Shown piece after piece: positions 6,111 through 12,788 of a stretch of DNA of 15,935 nucleotides. Source of the stretch: Chloroflexota bacterium (GTDB lineage: Bacteria > Chloroflexota > Dehalococcoidia > Lucifugimonadales > UBA3495); the NCBI GenBank assembly GCA_022561675.1, contig JADFQT010000017.1:1-15935 (forward strand). Direction: 5' to 3'. The position numbers were made by a program, and so were the translations under genes. Position 1 is the first letter of the stretch, and every line of letters starts with the position of its first letter. Below the pieces are notes generated by a model. It did no database searches. It was not told where the DNA came from and worked only from the letters and a program-made list of their open reading frames with translations.

Positions 6111-6700
6111 TCTTGGATTCCCGAAATCCTCCGGCTTTTGCAACTGCTTGCTCCCGAATTGTCCAAAAGCATGACCGTGGTGGTGATGACTGACCGGGGC
6201 CTGGGGAGCCCCCGCCTTTGGCAGCAAATTCGAGCCTTGGGATGGCACCCACTGATGCGAGTAAAAAACAACACCAGCTTTCAACCGTTGCAGGGGCAAC
6301 GCCAGCAAGCCAGGAGGCTGATTCCCGGACCAGGCCACGCCTGGGTGGGAGGGGCGCTGCATTTCATAATCCCAAGCGCCACCGCTTCGGCACTTTGCTG
6401 GTGGTTTGGGATACCGGCCAGAAGGAACCCTGGATAGTAATTACCGACTTGCCTCCCGAGGAGGTAGGGGTGTGCTGGTATGGGCTGCGCATCTGGATCG
6501 AGTTGGGATTTCGCGCCCTCAAGCGCGTAGGCTGGTAATGGCAACGCACTCGAAGGACTGACCCGGGCCGTGTGGCCCGTCACTGGCTCGAGTCCTATAG
6601 GCGGTGGCCCACAGGGTGGCCACCGCCTATAGGACTCGAGCAGAGGATGCTATTTCTCTTGGAGTACCTCCGCATGGAATTACAAGCCCTCATCCACTTC
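6111..6700 (+). pseudogene. Degenerate IS4-type DDE transposase (C-terminal half)
   Basis: Conceptual translation in three successive frames gives one transposase. Frame 1 covers 6111 to about 6345: ILRLLQLLAPEL, VVVMTDRGLGSPRLWQQIRALGWHPLMRV, with the DRG holding a catalytic Asp. Frame 2 runs from about 6345: GTLLVVWDTGQKEPWIVITDLPPEEVG, then YGLRIWIELGFRALK, an exact Y-2-R-3-E-6-K signature of the IS4 family (catalytic Glu), then a TAA stop at 6536-6538 where Gln or Trp is expected, then RTDPGRVARHWL. Frame 3 resumes at 6592: VL, a TAG stop, AVA, then VATAYRTRAEDAISLGVPP. The N-terminal half, with the first Asp, is missing. The gene is thus inactivated by truncation, two frameshifts and two stops. 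No terminal inverted repeats or target-site duplication could be recognised. The exact 3' end is uncertain. Confidence 0.8.
6586..6641. repeat. Perfect 24-bp inverted repeat with 8-base loop
   Basis: Arms 6586-6609 and 6618-6641 are exactly complementary across 24 bp, with a spacer at 6610-6617. The right arm carries transposase codons (VATAYRTRA). The left arm overlaps the expected VLAVA codons but with inserted bases that bring a frameshift and a TAG. As RNA it would form a very stable hairpin. There is no T-run, so it is not an obvious terminator. Confidence 0.95.
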
Positions 6701-6885
6701 CAGGCTGTTCTGGACCCCGAAAGGATAGCGTGATAAGGAAGGGCATAAGCTGTATGACTCGACAACTTTTCCGGGGCAGGCCTTGGCTTCGCCTGTGGCT
6801 CATGCCTGAACCATGGCCAACCCCACCCCATAGTTTGCAAATCACCTACCATAAACCGGTACCCAAAGCTCATAAATTCAAATGC

Positions 6886-6915
6886 CTCCCCCAGTGTGCC
6901 CTTGTCAAGGGGGAG
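6886..6915. repeat. Nested inverted repeat downstream of the lyase gene
   Basis: CTCCCCC at 6886-6892 pairs with GGGGGAG at 6909-6915, or, alternatively, CCCTT with AAGGG around GTC at 6899-6911. It lies about 30 bases beyond the 3' end of the minus-strand gene that stops at 6945. It could help end that transcript, but no U-tract follows on the minus strand. Confidence 0.4.
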
Positions 6916-6944
6916 AAACCAGCTTCTCACTCACCCTCCAAGAC

Positions 6945-7835
6945 TTATTCAGCATTTTGCTCCAATCCCCCGGCGGGAAAATACCCAGCGTCTATCGAAA
7001 TCATTTCCGATAACCCCACCAGGTTGAAACAATCCTCCAGACTTACCATCTCGTCCATCATCCCAGCGGTGGTCCCTTTATCTTTGAGCTCTCGCAGCAG
7101 CTTGCTCACTACGGCGGTTACCGTCAGCAGGGCGCTGACCGGAAAAATGACCAGCTTGAAGCCCATCTGCTCCAACTCCGGCGCCGGTATCAGGGGTGAC
7201 TTGCCGGTTTCAACAAAGTTGTAAAGCAGCGGCACCGGCAAACACTCTACCGCCCGCTGCGCCTCCTCCGAAGTACGCAAGGCCTCGACGAACAGGGCGT
7301 CTGCTCCAGCCTCAATGTATCTCTTGCACCGGTCCATGGTGTCGTCCCATCCGGTCACCGCCAAGGCGTCGGTTCGGATGATGATTAAAAAGTTCTCGTC
7401 GGTCCGCGCCTCCACAGCAGCCCGGATCTTCTGCACCATTTCTTCGGCGGGGATAACCCGCTTGTTATCCAGGTGGCCGCACCGCTTGGGAAACTCCTGG
7501 TCCTCAATATGGATGGCCGCCACTCCGGCCTGTTCATACTTGCGGACGGTCCGGCGCACGTTGAGCGGGCCGCCATATCCGGTATCGGCGTCGGCAATAA
7601 CCGGGACCGCTACCGAGGCGGCAATATCGGCGGCGTTGCCGGTCATTTCGGTCATGGTGGCCAGCGCCAAATCCGGAAAGCCGAGCCGGGCCACTGAAAT
7701 GCCGGCTCCGGTCATATACACCGCCGGGAATCCGGCTCGCTCAATGATTCTGGCGGTCAGGCAATCATATGCGCCGGGAGCCATTATGATTCCCGGATTC
7801 TGGAGCATCTGACGCAATTTGGCGGTGGCACGCAT
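6945..7835 (-). CDS. Isocitrate lyase/PEP mutase family protein (methylisocitrate-lyase-like)
   Basis: The 296-residue protein covers the usual length of the family (about 285-300). It starts PGxxxAPGAYDCLTARIIERAGFPAVYMTGAG. The metal-binding DADTGYG is at 82-88, IED at 110-112, and the active-site loop KRCGH at 117-121 with C119, the general acid of lyases. Family members cleave C-C bonds of 2-methylisocitrate, dimethylmalate or oxaloacetate, or rearrange P-C bonds. The KRCGH loop argues for a lyase rather than PEP mutase, which lacks that Cys. The exact substrate cannot be read. ATG 7835 is preceded by GGGGAGGGG at 7838-7846, a strong ribosome site at short spacing. It is a single gene, separated from the fab operon by a repeat region. 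No prpC/prpD partners are seen. Confidence 0.88.
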   Translation of the reverse strand: MRATAKLRQMLQNPGIIMAPGAYDCLTARIIERAGFPAVYMTGAGISVARLGFPDLALATMTEMTGNAADIAASVAVPVIADADTGYGGPLNVRRTVRKYEQAGVAAIHIEDQEFPKRCGHLDNKRVIPAEEMVQKIRAAVEARTDENFLIIIRTDALAVTGWDDTMDRCKRYIEAGADALFVEALRTSEEAQRAVECLPVPLLYNFVETGKSPLIPAPELEQMGFKLVIFPVSALLTVTAVVSKLLRELKDKGTTAGMMDEMVSLEDCFNLVGLSEMISIDAGYFPAGGLEQNAE

Positions 7836-7986
7836 ATCCCCTCCCCAGAACTTGGACCCGGAACTTAGACCTGTACCTTGGAGTTTCCGCCGCTGTCGGG
7901 CAACGCAAGTATAAGCTAATGGAGGGAGACCGGAGCGGACGGAAGAATCGGGGACAGGGATTGGCCCGTAGGATTTAGGCCAATGC

Positions 7987-8031
7987 CATTCCGAAGGAGC
8001 GAAGCGACTGAGGAATCTAATTCCTTGGCGG
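7987..8031 (+). repeat. Dispersed intergenic repeat copy (left of an inverted pair)
   Basis: It reads CATTCCGAAGGAGCGAAGCG followed by ACTGAGGAATCTAATTCC. The word GAGGAATCT and the flanking GGAGCGAAGCG are shared, in inverse, with 8099-8136 (TCTAGACCCCTCGCTCGG). The AATCT core is also seen at 6085-6100. Confidence 0.6.
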
Positions 8032-8098
8032 GTAAAACCTCATGAATCAGTATTGCAGTTGCACCATAGCCAATGAGGTCAGCACCATATTCCCAGGG

Positions 8099-8136
8099 AC
8101 TCTAGACCCCTCGCTCGGCTCGGGGTGACATTTTAA
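8099..8136 (-). repeat. Dispersed intergenic repeat copy (right of an inverted pair)
   Basis: The minus strand reads TGTCACCCCGAGCCGAGCGA then GGGGTCTAGAG. This parallels the copy at 7987 with changes and a short deletion. The pair could fold into a large imperfect hairpin downstream of the fabG-like gene. Confidence 0.55.
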
Positions 8137-8158
8137 GATAATTGCTAGGCCCGTAAAA

Positions 8159-8908
8159 TTAGGCTATGAGACCGCCATCAATGATCAAGACCTGGCCGGT
8201 TATGTAACCCGCGCCTTCACCACAGAGGAAAACCACTGCCTGCGCCACGTCTGAGCCACTGCCAAACCGCCCCATGGGAATACGGCCCAGCACATTTTGC
8301 CGGGCTTCCTCGGACATGGTATCCACCATACCGCCGGTATCGATGAAACCGGGAGCCAGGGCATTGACCGTAACATTTCGAGAGGCAACCTCTCGGGCTA
8401 CCGCCTTGGTAAACCCGATGAGCCCCGCTTTGGCCGCCGCGTAATTTGCCTGGCCCGGATTCCCGCCTATGCCCACCACCGATGATATGTTGACAACCCG
8501 CCCTTGCCGCCGCCGGATCAGATGAGGCATGACATACTTGGTGCAGAGGAAGGCTCCGCGCAGGTCCACGTCCAGCACCCGATCCCAGTCTTCCGCGCTC
8601 ATCCGCAGCAAAAGTCTATCTCGAGTAATTCCGGCATTGTTCACCAGGATGTCTATGCGGCCCCAACGGTCCACCACCTGTTTTACCGCCGCTTTGGCTT
8701 CGGCTTCCTGGGAAACATCTGCTGGAACCAAAACCGCCTCCGCCCCGGCCTTGGTTACCGCGTCGACAACCCGGCTCGCCGCGTCTTCACTCGCCACATA
8801 GTTGACGCCTACGTTGACTCCCGCCTCTCCCAGGTACTGGGCGATAACCGACCCAATACCTCGGGAAGCACCGGTTACCAGAGCGACTTGCCCCTTGAGA
8901 TCCGCCAT
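8159..8908 (-). CDS. fabG: 3-oxoacyl-[acyl-carrier-protein] reductase FabG
   Basis: This 249-residue short-chain dehydrogenase reduces 3-oxoacyl-ACP with NADPH in fatty acid elongation. Motifs: cofactor loop TGASRGIG (12-19), NNAG (90-93), catalytic S143 in NISSVVG, Y156 and K160 in YAAAK, then PGFIDT. The order SSVVGIGGNPGQANYAAAKAG is strongly FabG-like. One oddity is that the usual catalytic-tetrad Asn (VNL) is D115 in VLDVDLRGAF, a variant that also occurs in other SDRs. It begins 10 bases after the stop of plsX and is the last gene of a four-gene operon. No strong Shine-Dalgarno precedes the ATG (AGGGG lies very close), so translation may be coupled to plsX. A related SDR with another substrate cannot be excluded, but the operon context supports FabG. 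Confidence 0.9.
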   Translation of the reverse strand: MADLKGQVALVTGASRGIGSVIAQYLGEAGVNVGVNYVASEDAASRVVDAVTKAGAEAVLVPADVSQEAEAKAAVKQVVDRWGRIDILVNNAGITRDRLLLRMSAEDWDRVLDVDLRGAFLCTKYVMPHLIRRRQGRVVNISSVVGIGGNPGQANYAAAKAGLIGFTKAVAREVASRNVTVNALAPGFIDTGGMVDTMSEEARQNVLGRIPMGRFGSGSDVAQAVVFLCGEGAGYITGQVLIIDGGLIA

Positions 8909-8918
8909 TCCCCTGGCC

Positions 8919-9947
8919 CTAGACCTTGAGCTCGCGCTGGCGGTGCACCGATTCCAATTCCGCTCGCATGCTGTCCATCAGCCCCAGTCGGACATATTGC
9001 ACTGCGGTTCCGATGGCACCACAGATGCCGTCGGCCTTCGAGGAGCCGTGTCCCAGGATGACCGCGCCGTTGACACCGAAGAGCGGCCCCCCCATTGTTC
9101 GGGGCAAATTAGTTGTTTGCCAAAGCTCGGAGATGATCTTGATTACGTCCTGGGGAGGCAAGAGTTGGGAGAGCTGCTTATGCAGGTAGGGAGCCAGGGC
9201 ACTCCCCAGGCCTTCGGTGAACTTAATCAGGATGTTACCGACAAATCCATCGCATACGATTACGTCGGCCCGGTCGGTGAAGAAGTCCATGCCCTCAACA
9301 TTGCCGACAAAATTGAGGTGGCTCTGCTGAAATAGCGGGAAACTTTCCTGAACCTGCCGGTTGCCTTTGGCCTCTTCGGCGCCCACGCTTAGCAGGCCGA
9401 CCCTGGGATTCTCAATTCCCAAGAAGTATTTGGCGAAAACCGCCCCCAGGGCGCCGAAGCTGACCAGGAGGGAGGGACGGCAGTCGACGTTGCTACCTAT
9501 GTCAACTAGCACGGTGCGGGGCGCCAACCCAAGGAAGGGCCCGCCGATGCAGGGCCGGTCCAATCCCTCCATTAGCCCCAGCACCATCACCGCGCTGGCC
9601 ATCGCCGCCCCGGTCGAACCCACCGTCACCAGCGCGTCGGCCTGGCCGCTCTTGAGCAGTTTGGTTGCGACCACAATTGAGGCATCCCTCTTTTGCCGCA
9701 GGGCATGAATCGGGTGCTCGTCGTCCCCTATCTTGCCGGTGGACGGGACCACCTTGATCGGCAGGCCCTCGGGGTCATTTCGTGCCAGCTCGGCCTCTAC
9801 CGCGGCCTGGTCCCCCACCAGGGTAATTTCCACGTCGTGCTGACCCAACGCCTCGACGGCGCCCTTGACGGTCTCGCGAGGGGCATAGTCGCCGCCCATA
9901 GCATCCAATACAATCCGGATCGGGGTTCCCGCTGCTGGCTGTTGCAT
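8919..9947 (-). CDS. plsX: Phosphate acyltransferase PlsX
   Basis: PlsX converts acyl-ACP and phosphate to acyl-phosphate, the acyl donor for PlsY in phospholipid synthesis. It is a peripheral membrane enzyme. The 342 residues match the usual length (about 330-350). Diagnostic segments are IRIVLDAMGGDYAPRETVKGAVEAL at the N-terminus, a central SIVVATKLLKSGQADALVTVGSTGAAMA, VLVDIGSNVDCRPSLL, VGLLSVGAEEAKGN, DVIVCDGFVGNILIKFTEG, and GAVILGHGSSKADGICGAI near the C-terminus. The ATG is preceded by AAGGAAGGAG, an excellent ribosome site. It sits between the hot-dog dehydratase genes (21-base gap) and fabG (10-base gap). The classical plsX-fabD-fabG-acpP order is not complete: fabD and acpP are absent from this window. 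Confidence 0.96.
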   Translation of the reverse strand: MQQPAAGTPIRIVLDAMGGDYAPRETVKGAVEALGQHDVEITLVGDQAAVEAELARNDPEGLPIKVVPSTGKIGDDEHPIHALRQKRDASIVVATKLLKSGQADALVTVGSTGAAMASAVMVLGLMEGLDRPCIGGPFLGLAPRTVLVDIGSNVDCRPSLLVSFGALGAVFAKYFLGIENPRVGLLSVGAEEAKGNRQVQESFPLFQQSHLNFVGNVEGMDFFTDRADVIVCDGFVGNILIKFTEGLGSALAPYLHKQLSQLLPPQDVIKIISELWQTTNLPRTMGGPLFGVNGAVILGHGSSKADGICGAIGTAVQYVRLGLMDSMRAELESVHRQRELKV

Positions 9948-9968
9948 GCTCCTTCCTTTATCTCTCGG

Positions 9969-10403
9969 TCAACTCAAGGACAGCGTGGCAGTGCCGGTTA
10001 TAATCTCCTGGTCCCGGTCTCGGTTCCAAACACCGACAGCGCAGACCAGTTCGGTCATCTCGCCGTTGGTCGCAATTTTTTCCACCCTCCCCCAGGTCTC
10101 CAAATACTCTCCCACATATGCCGCTCCCTTGAAGCGGACCTTCAAGCCGCCGGTTTCCAGCCAGGATTTTCCGAAGGCAGCCACCAGCATTTCAGAAACT
10201 AGGGCCAAGGTCAGCATGCCGTGGGCAATAATCCCGCCAAATTGAGTGGTGGCGGCAAAATCCGGGTCCAAATGCAGGGGGTTTTGGTCTCCCGACACCC
10301 GGGAATAGCGGTTCAGCTGTTCCTGGGTGATGGTTCTGGACTGGCACGGCAGCCGGGTACCGGCATCCAAATCGCCAGGCTGAATTAACGCGCGTTGGTT
10401 CAA
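9969..10403 (-). CDS. MaoC-family (R)-specific hydratase/dehydratase, catalytic subunit (HadB-like)
   Basis: The 144-residue hot-dog protein carries the intact hydratase-2 motif: Y-SRVSGDQNPLH with D39 and H44 (Asp-x4-His), then LDPDFAATTQFGGIIAHGM with H61. This is the signature of MaoC/PhaJ enoyl-CoA hydratases and of the HadB subunit of the mycobacterial FAS-II 3-hydroxyacyl-ACP dehydratase. It shares a 4-base ATGA overlap (10400-10403) with the upstream hot-dog gene, implying translational coupling and a heterodimer. It is followed by plsX and fabG. The most economical reading is a 3-hydroxyacyl-ACP dehydratase working with FabG, but a CoA-linked role is possible. The catalytic motif is seen; the substrate is inferred from context. 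Confidence 0.88.
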   Translation of the reverse strand: MNQRALIQPGDLDAGTRLPCQSRTITQEQLNRYSRVSGDQNPLHLDPDFAATTQFGGIIAHGMLTLALVSEMLVAAFGKSWLETGGLKVRFKGAAYVGEYLETWGRVEKIATNGEMTELVCAVGVWNRDRDQEIITGTATLSLS

Positions 10404-10762
10404 GGGTCCTCGCTCAGGGGAACCAGGACTGTGCTCTTGCCCTTCTGCACTTCATTCCCCGCGGTATCCTGCACCCAATAGCTGGCGGTAATGAATCGCA
10501 GGTTTCCCCGCTGTCGCGGACGTTCCAGGCCGGCCCAACCCACCAACTCCTCCCCCAAGCGCACGGCGCGAACTGTATTCACTTCCTGGAGGCTATGGAT
10601 TGCGCCGCCCGGAAGCGCCAGCTCTTTCAACAATTTACCCAGGGCCAGGGCGCTGATGGCTATAGGCGGCACTATCCCAAGCTCCATGTAGTGAGGAAGG
10701 GGGTCTCCTACAGCCTCTAGATACTGCCTCACCCACTCCTTGGTGATCTTCCAGCGGCCCAA
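10400..10762 (-). CDS. Short MaoC-N/FAS1-type hot-dog protein (HadA-like non-catalytic subunit)
   Basis: The product is about 120 residues. The N-terminal ITKEWVRQYLEAVGDPLPHY resembles the start of the MaoC_dehydrat_N family, and VRLGEELVGWAGLERPRQRGNLRFITASYWVQDTAGNEVQKGKSTVLV is the typical hot-dog sheet with the G-x-RFIT pattern. It lacks the D-x4-H/HGM catalytic motif and is shorter than the usual 145-150 residues: the segment after GDPLPHY that normally holds AAxxAGYxxxVAPPT is reduced to ELGIVPP. It overlaps the catalytic subunit gene by 4 bases. The start is uncertain. TTG 10762 has no good ribosome site, and the frame stays open upstream (VSLPKLGVALLDNQIDL) but has no ATG or GTG. First gene of the MaoC-plsX-fabG operon. 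Confidence 0.8.
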   Translation of the reverse strand: MGRWKITKEWVRQYLEAVGDPLPHYMELGIVPPIAISALALGKLLKELALPGGAIHSLQEVNTVRAVRLGEELVGWAGLERPRQRGNLRFITASYWVQDTAGNEVQKGKSTVLVPLSEDP

Positions 10763-10860
10763 GTCGATCTGGTTATCCAGGAGAGCTACTCCTAGCTTGG
10801 GTAAACTTACCTGGGGCTAACCTACTGAGGAATATCGGCGCCGATCCGGGGCCTCCCAAC

Positions 10861-10953
10861 TTACAGGTCCTGGCCCATTTTACCAGCAACTGGGAATCCC
10901 TGTAGCCGTAGCCGGTCCGTCATGTCCCCAATTTTCTGTTCGTCTGTGACCAA
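10861..10953 (-). CDS. Short open reading frame of unknown nature (30 aa), possibly a remnant
   Basis: On the minus strand, between the LhgO gene stop and the hot-dog gene, a frame runs from TTG 10953 (AAGGGA six bases upstream) to TAA 10861-10863. It encodes VTDEQKIGDMTDRLRLQGFP and a short tail ending GKMGQDL, and is open back to about 10984. The composition looks protein-like, with an amphipathic helix, but I recognise no family. It may be a gene fragment or chance. Confidence 0.2.
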   Translation of the reverse strand: MVTDEQKIGDMTDRLRLQGFPVAGKMGQDL

Positions 10954-11009
10954 GAAATGTCCCTTGGCGCCGGTGGAAGCCCTTCTTTAGTCGGTCAGCC
11001 AGGCGGTCA

Positions 11010-12230
11010 TCAATCCCCAAGCCGGAATGCTTCATCGGCTAATCCCACAATGTGCTCGCCGATTGTTAGCGATGAGGTGGCGCCGGGCGACGGCGCGTTG
11101 AGAACGTGTATAGCTTTTCTTCCTTGCAGAATGCTGAAGTCGTCCAGCAGAGCGCCATCCTTCGATACGGCTTGCGCCCTTACCCCGGCTCCACCGGCAG
11201 CCAGGTCCTGAGATTGAATGCCCGGAATGAGCTTCTGCAGGTCCCGAACGAACACTCCTTTGCTGTAGGAACGGTGCACCTCGGCCATGCCGGTCCGCCA
11301 GTAGCGGGCCGACATTTTCCAGAAGCCCGGATAAGTGACGGTTCCCCAGCATTCGGCCAGGTTGATATCGCTTTTCTGGTACCCTTCCCGGGACAGGGCC
11401 AGCACCGCGTTGGGCCCGGCCTCCACCTGCCCGTGGATGTTACGGGTGAAGTGGACCCCCAGGAAGGGAAAGTCCGGATCAGGAACCGGATAGATCAAGC
11501 CTTTCACCATGTACTGGCTTTCCGGACGCAGGGTATAATATTCGCCGCGGAAGGGGATGATGCGCAAATTGGTCAGCTCCCCGGTCATCTCCGCCACTCG
11601 GTCGGCGTAGAGACCGGCGCAGTTGATAAGGTGCTTGGCATGCAGCACTCCTTTCAGCGTAGTGACCGCCAGGGAGCCGTCATTCTCGGAAATCTGGTGC
11701 ACCGCCGCGCCAGTATAGATGTCTCCACCCTCTTGTTGAAACCGAAAGGCATAGGCCGAGGCCACCTTTACGTAATCAATGATGCCGGTCTGGGAAGCCC
11801 AAAGCGCCTTTATGCCGTGAACATAAGGCTCAATTTCATTTAGCCTTTCCGATCCGACCAACTCCAACCCCTGCACGCCGTTGTCCACGCCCCGCTGGTA
11901 TAAGGTCTCCAGCCTACCCAATTCCGACTCATTAGTTGCCACAATGGTCTTGCCGCATTGTTGGAACTCTATCTCATTCTCTTCGCAGAACTGGCGTAAA
12001 CGCCGGGCGCCGCCGACGCAAAAGGCCGCCTTCTGGGAGCCTGGTCGGTAGTAGATGCCGGAGTGAATTACTCCACTGTTATGTCCAGTTTGGTGGGTGG
12101 CCAGGTGGTCCTCTTTCTCCACCACGGCCACCCTCAATCGCCCCGGATACTTGTGGACGAGCTGCATGGCGGTGGAGAGGCCGATAATCCCCCCGCCAAT
12201 GATTAAGACATCGTACTCTTTTGAATCCAC
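11010..12230 (-). CDS. lhgO: L-2-hydroxyglutarate oxidase (LhgO-type FAD enzyme)
   Basis: The 406-residue flavoprotein belongs to the DAO-type FAD oxidoreductases. The N-terminal dinucleotide-binding motif DVLIIGGGIIGLSTA (G12, G14, G17) is followed by VVEKEDHLATHQTGHNSGVIHSGIYYRPGSQKA. That second block is characteristic of LhgO/L-2-hydroxyglutarate dehydrogenase, as are KTIVATNESELGRL, INCAGLYADRVAEM, FRGEYYTL, and the C-terminal HVLNAPSPGATSSLTIGEHIV. The enzyme oxidises L-2-hydroxyglutarate to 2-oxoglutarate, feeding electrons to oxygen or the respiratory chain. GTG 12230 is chosen because it lies just before DSKEYDVLI and is preceded by GGGGTGG. The frame is open to 12434, but that extension has no family likeness. 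It is divergent from the luciferase-like gene. A related 2-hydroxyacid or glycerol-3-phosphate-type oxidase is less likely. Confidence 0.88.
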   Translation of the reverse strand: MDSKEYDVLIIGGGIIGLSTAMQLVHKYPGRLRVAVVEKEDHLATHQTGHNSGVIHSGIYYRPGSQKAAFCVGGARRLRQFCEENEIEFQQCGKTIVATNESELGRLETLYQRGVDNGVQGLELVGSERLNEIEPYVHGIKALWASQTGIIDYVKVASAYAFRFQQEGGDIYTGAAVHQISENDGSLAVTTLKGVLHAKHLINCAGLYADRVAEMTGELTNLRIIPFRGEYYTLRPESQYMVKGLIYPVPDPDFPFLGVHFTRNIHGQVEAGPNAVLALSREGYQKSDINLAECWGTVTYPGFWKMSARYWRTGMAEVHRSYSKGVFVRDLQKLIPGIQSQDLAAGGAGVRAQAVSKDGALLDDFSILQGRKAIHVLNAPSPGATSSLTIGEHIVGLADEAFRLGD

Positions 12231-12788
12231 TTGCCACCCCGGCCTTAGGCTTCGACTGAGGCCTTGGGAATGTGCCGACAATAGTACCATCGGGCCGGAG
12301 GGGTGTAAATCATCGGGCGAACCAGGTTTAATTGCCTGGCCTATCCGCAGAGTTGCCTTCGGCTCTTGGGCAATCGCGTTCCAAGGTAAATTGGCGGTTT
12401 CCATCTTTTGACTAAACCCCATTTTCGAGTACACCCCGTTCGTGATGAGCAGCGCTATGGCCGCAAATGCGGACCGTACATAGGAAAGTAACTGGAGCAG
12501 TTACTTGAAAGCCTGTCAAACCCTGAACCGGCGCCATCCGTCTACGCCCCACGAGAACTGGGACGAAGGGAAATCCCTTCCTTGGTGCCATAAGTCGTAG
12601 CTGGGGACGAGGACGCGATCGTCCTCCCTTCGGCTTGGCTAACCTTGACCCCTCCAGGGGTCTATGCTTAACTGTAGCCCGTTACCGGAGCCAATTACCG
12701 GGTAGCGTGGGCGCTTTCGCCACTTGTTCAAGAGTCGGCGTGGGGAGCGCCCGCGGGTCCACAGGCAGCTAGCTGATGGAGGACGTCA
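12231..12788. other. Long divergent intergenic region with hairpin cluster
   Basis: 558 bases lie between the divergent LhgO gene and the luciferase-like gene. From 12231 to 12434 the minus strand remains open in the LhgO frame, without family resemblance. From 12486 to 12662 there are four perfect short hairpins, listed separately as one feature. TTGACC at 12645-12650 followed 17 bases later by TTAACT (12668-12673) is a weak candidate promoter towards the luciferase-like gene. I see no tRNA, known riboswitch core or operator that I can name. Confidence 0.4.
12486..12662. other. Cluster of four perfect short hairpins, candidate structured RNA or regulatory region
   Basis: AAGTAACTG/CAGTTACTT with a GAG loop (12486-12506); GAAGGG/CCCTTC with an AAAT loop (12565-12580); GAGGACG/CGTCCTC with a CGAT loop (12609-12626); GACCCC/GGGGTC with a TCCA loop (12647-12662). 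None is followed by a T-run, so they are not typical terminators, and terminators are not expected between divergent genes. Confidence 0.35.

Larger units (their letters stand above)
7836..8158. other. Intergenic region with palindromic repeats; no gene
   Basis: It lies between the lyase gene (start 7835) and the end of the fabG-like gene (8159). It holds two members of an intergenic repeat family in opposite orientation (7987-8031 and 8099-8136), described separately. No convincing promoter was found for the lyase gene, although TATACT-like bases occur on the minus strand near 7905-7915. No protein-like frame is seen. Confidence 0.5.

Noticed and set aside
6586..6641. 24-bp inverted repeat as the terminal inverted repeats of a small mobile element
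   Set aside because: The arms are only 8 bases apart and lie within transposase codons, so they cannot flank an element.
6647..6733. Small plus-strand frame starting at ATG 6647 (28 aa)
   Set aside because: It is the shifted frame of the transposase tail; the TRAEDAISLGVPP frame is the one that matches the family.
6595..6930. Minus-strand frame across the transposase remnant and spacer
   Set aside because: No recognisable family. The plus strand here holds the transposase C-terminus.
11106..11843. Plus-strand frame of 245 codons
   Set aside because: Antisense to the LhgO-type gene, whose FAD-binding and family motifs are clear.
12231..12434. 68-residue N-terminal extension of the LhgO-type protein
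   Set aside because: FAD-binding begins right after GTG 12230, which has a ribosome site. The extension shows no family likeness and no signal peptide.
12486..12662. Hairpins read as intrinsic terminators
   Set aside because: None is followed by a T-run, and the flanking genes are divergent, so no transcript should end there.
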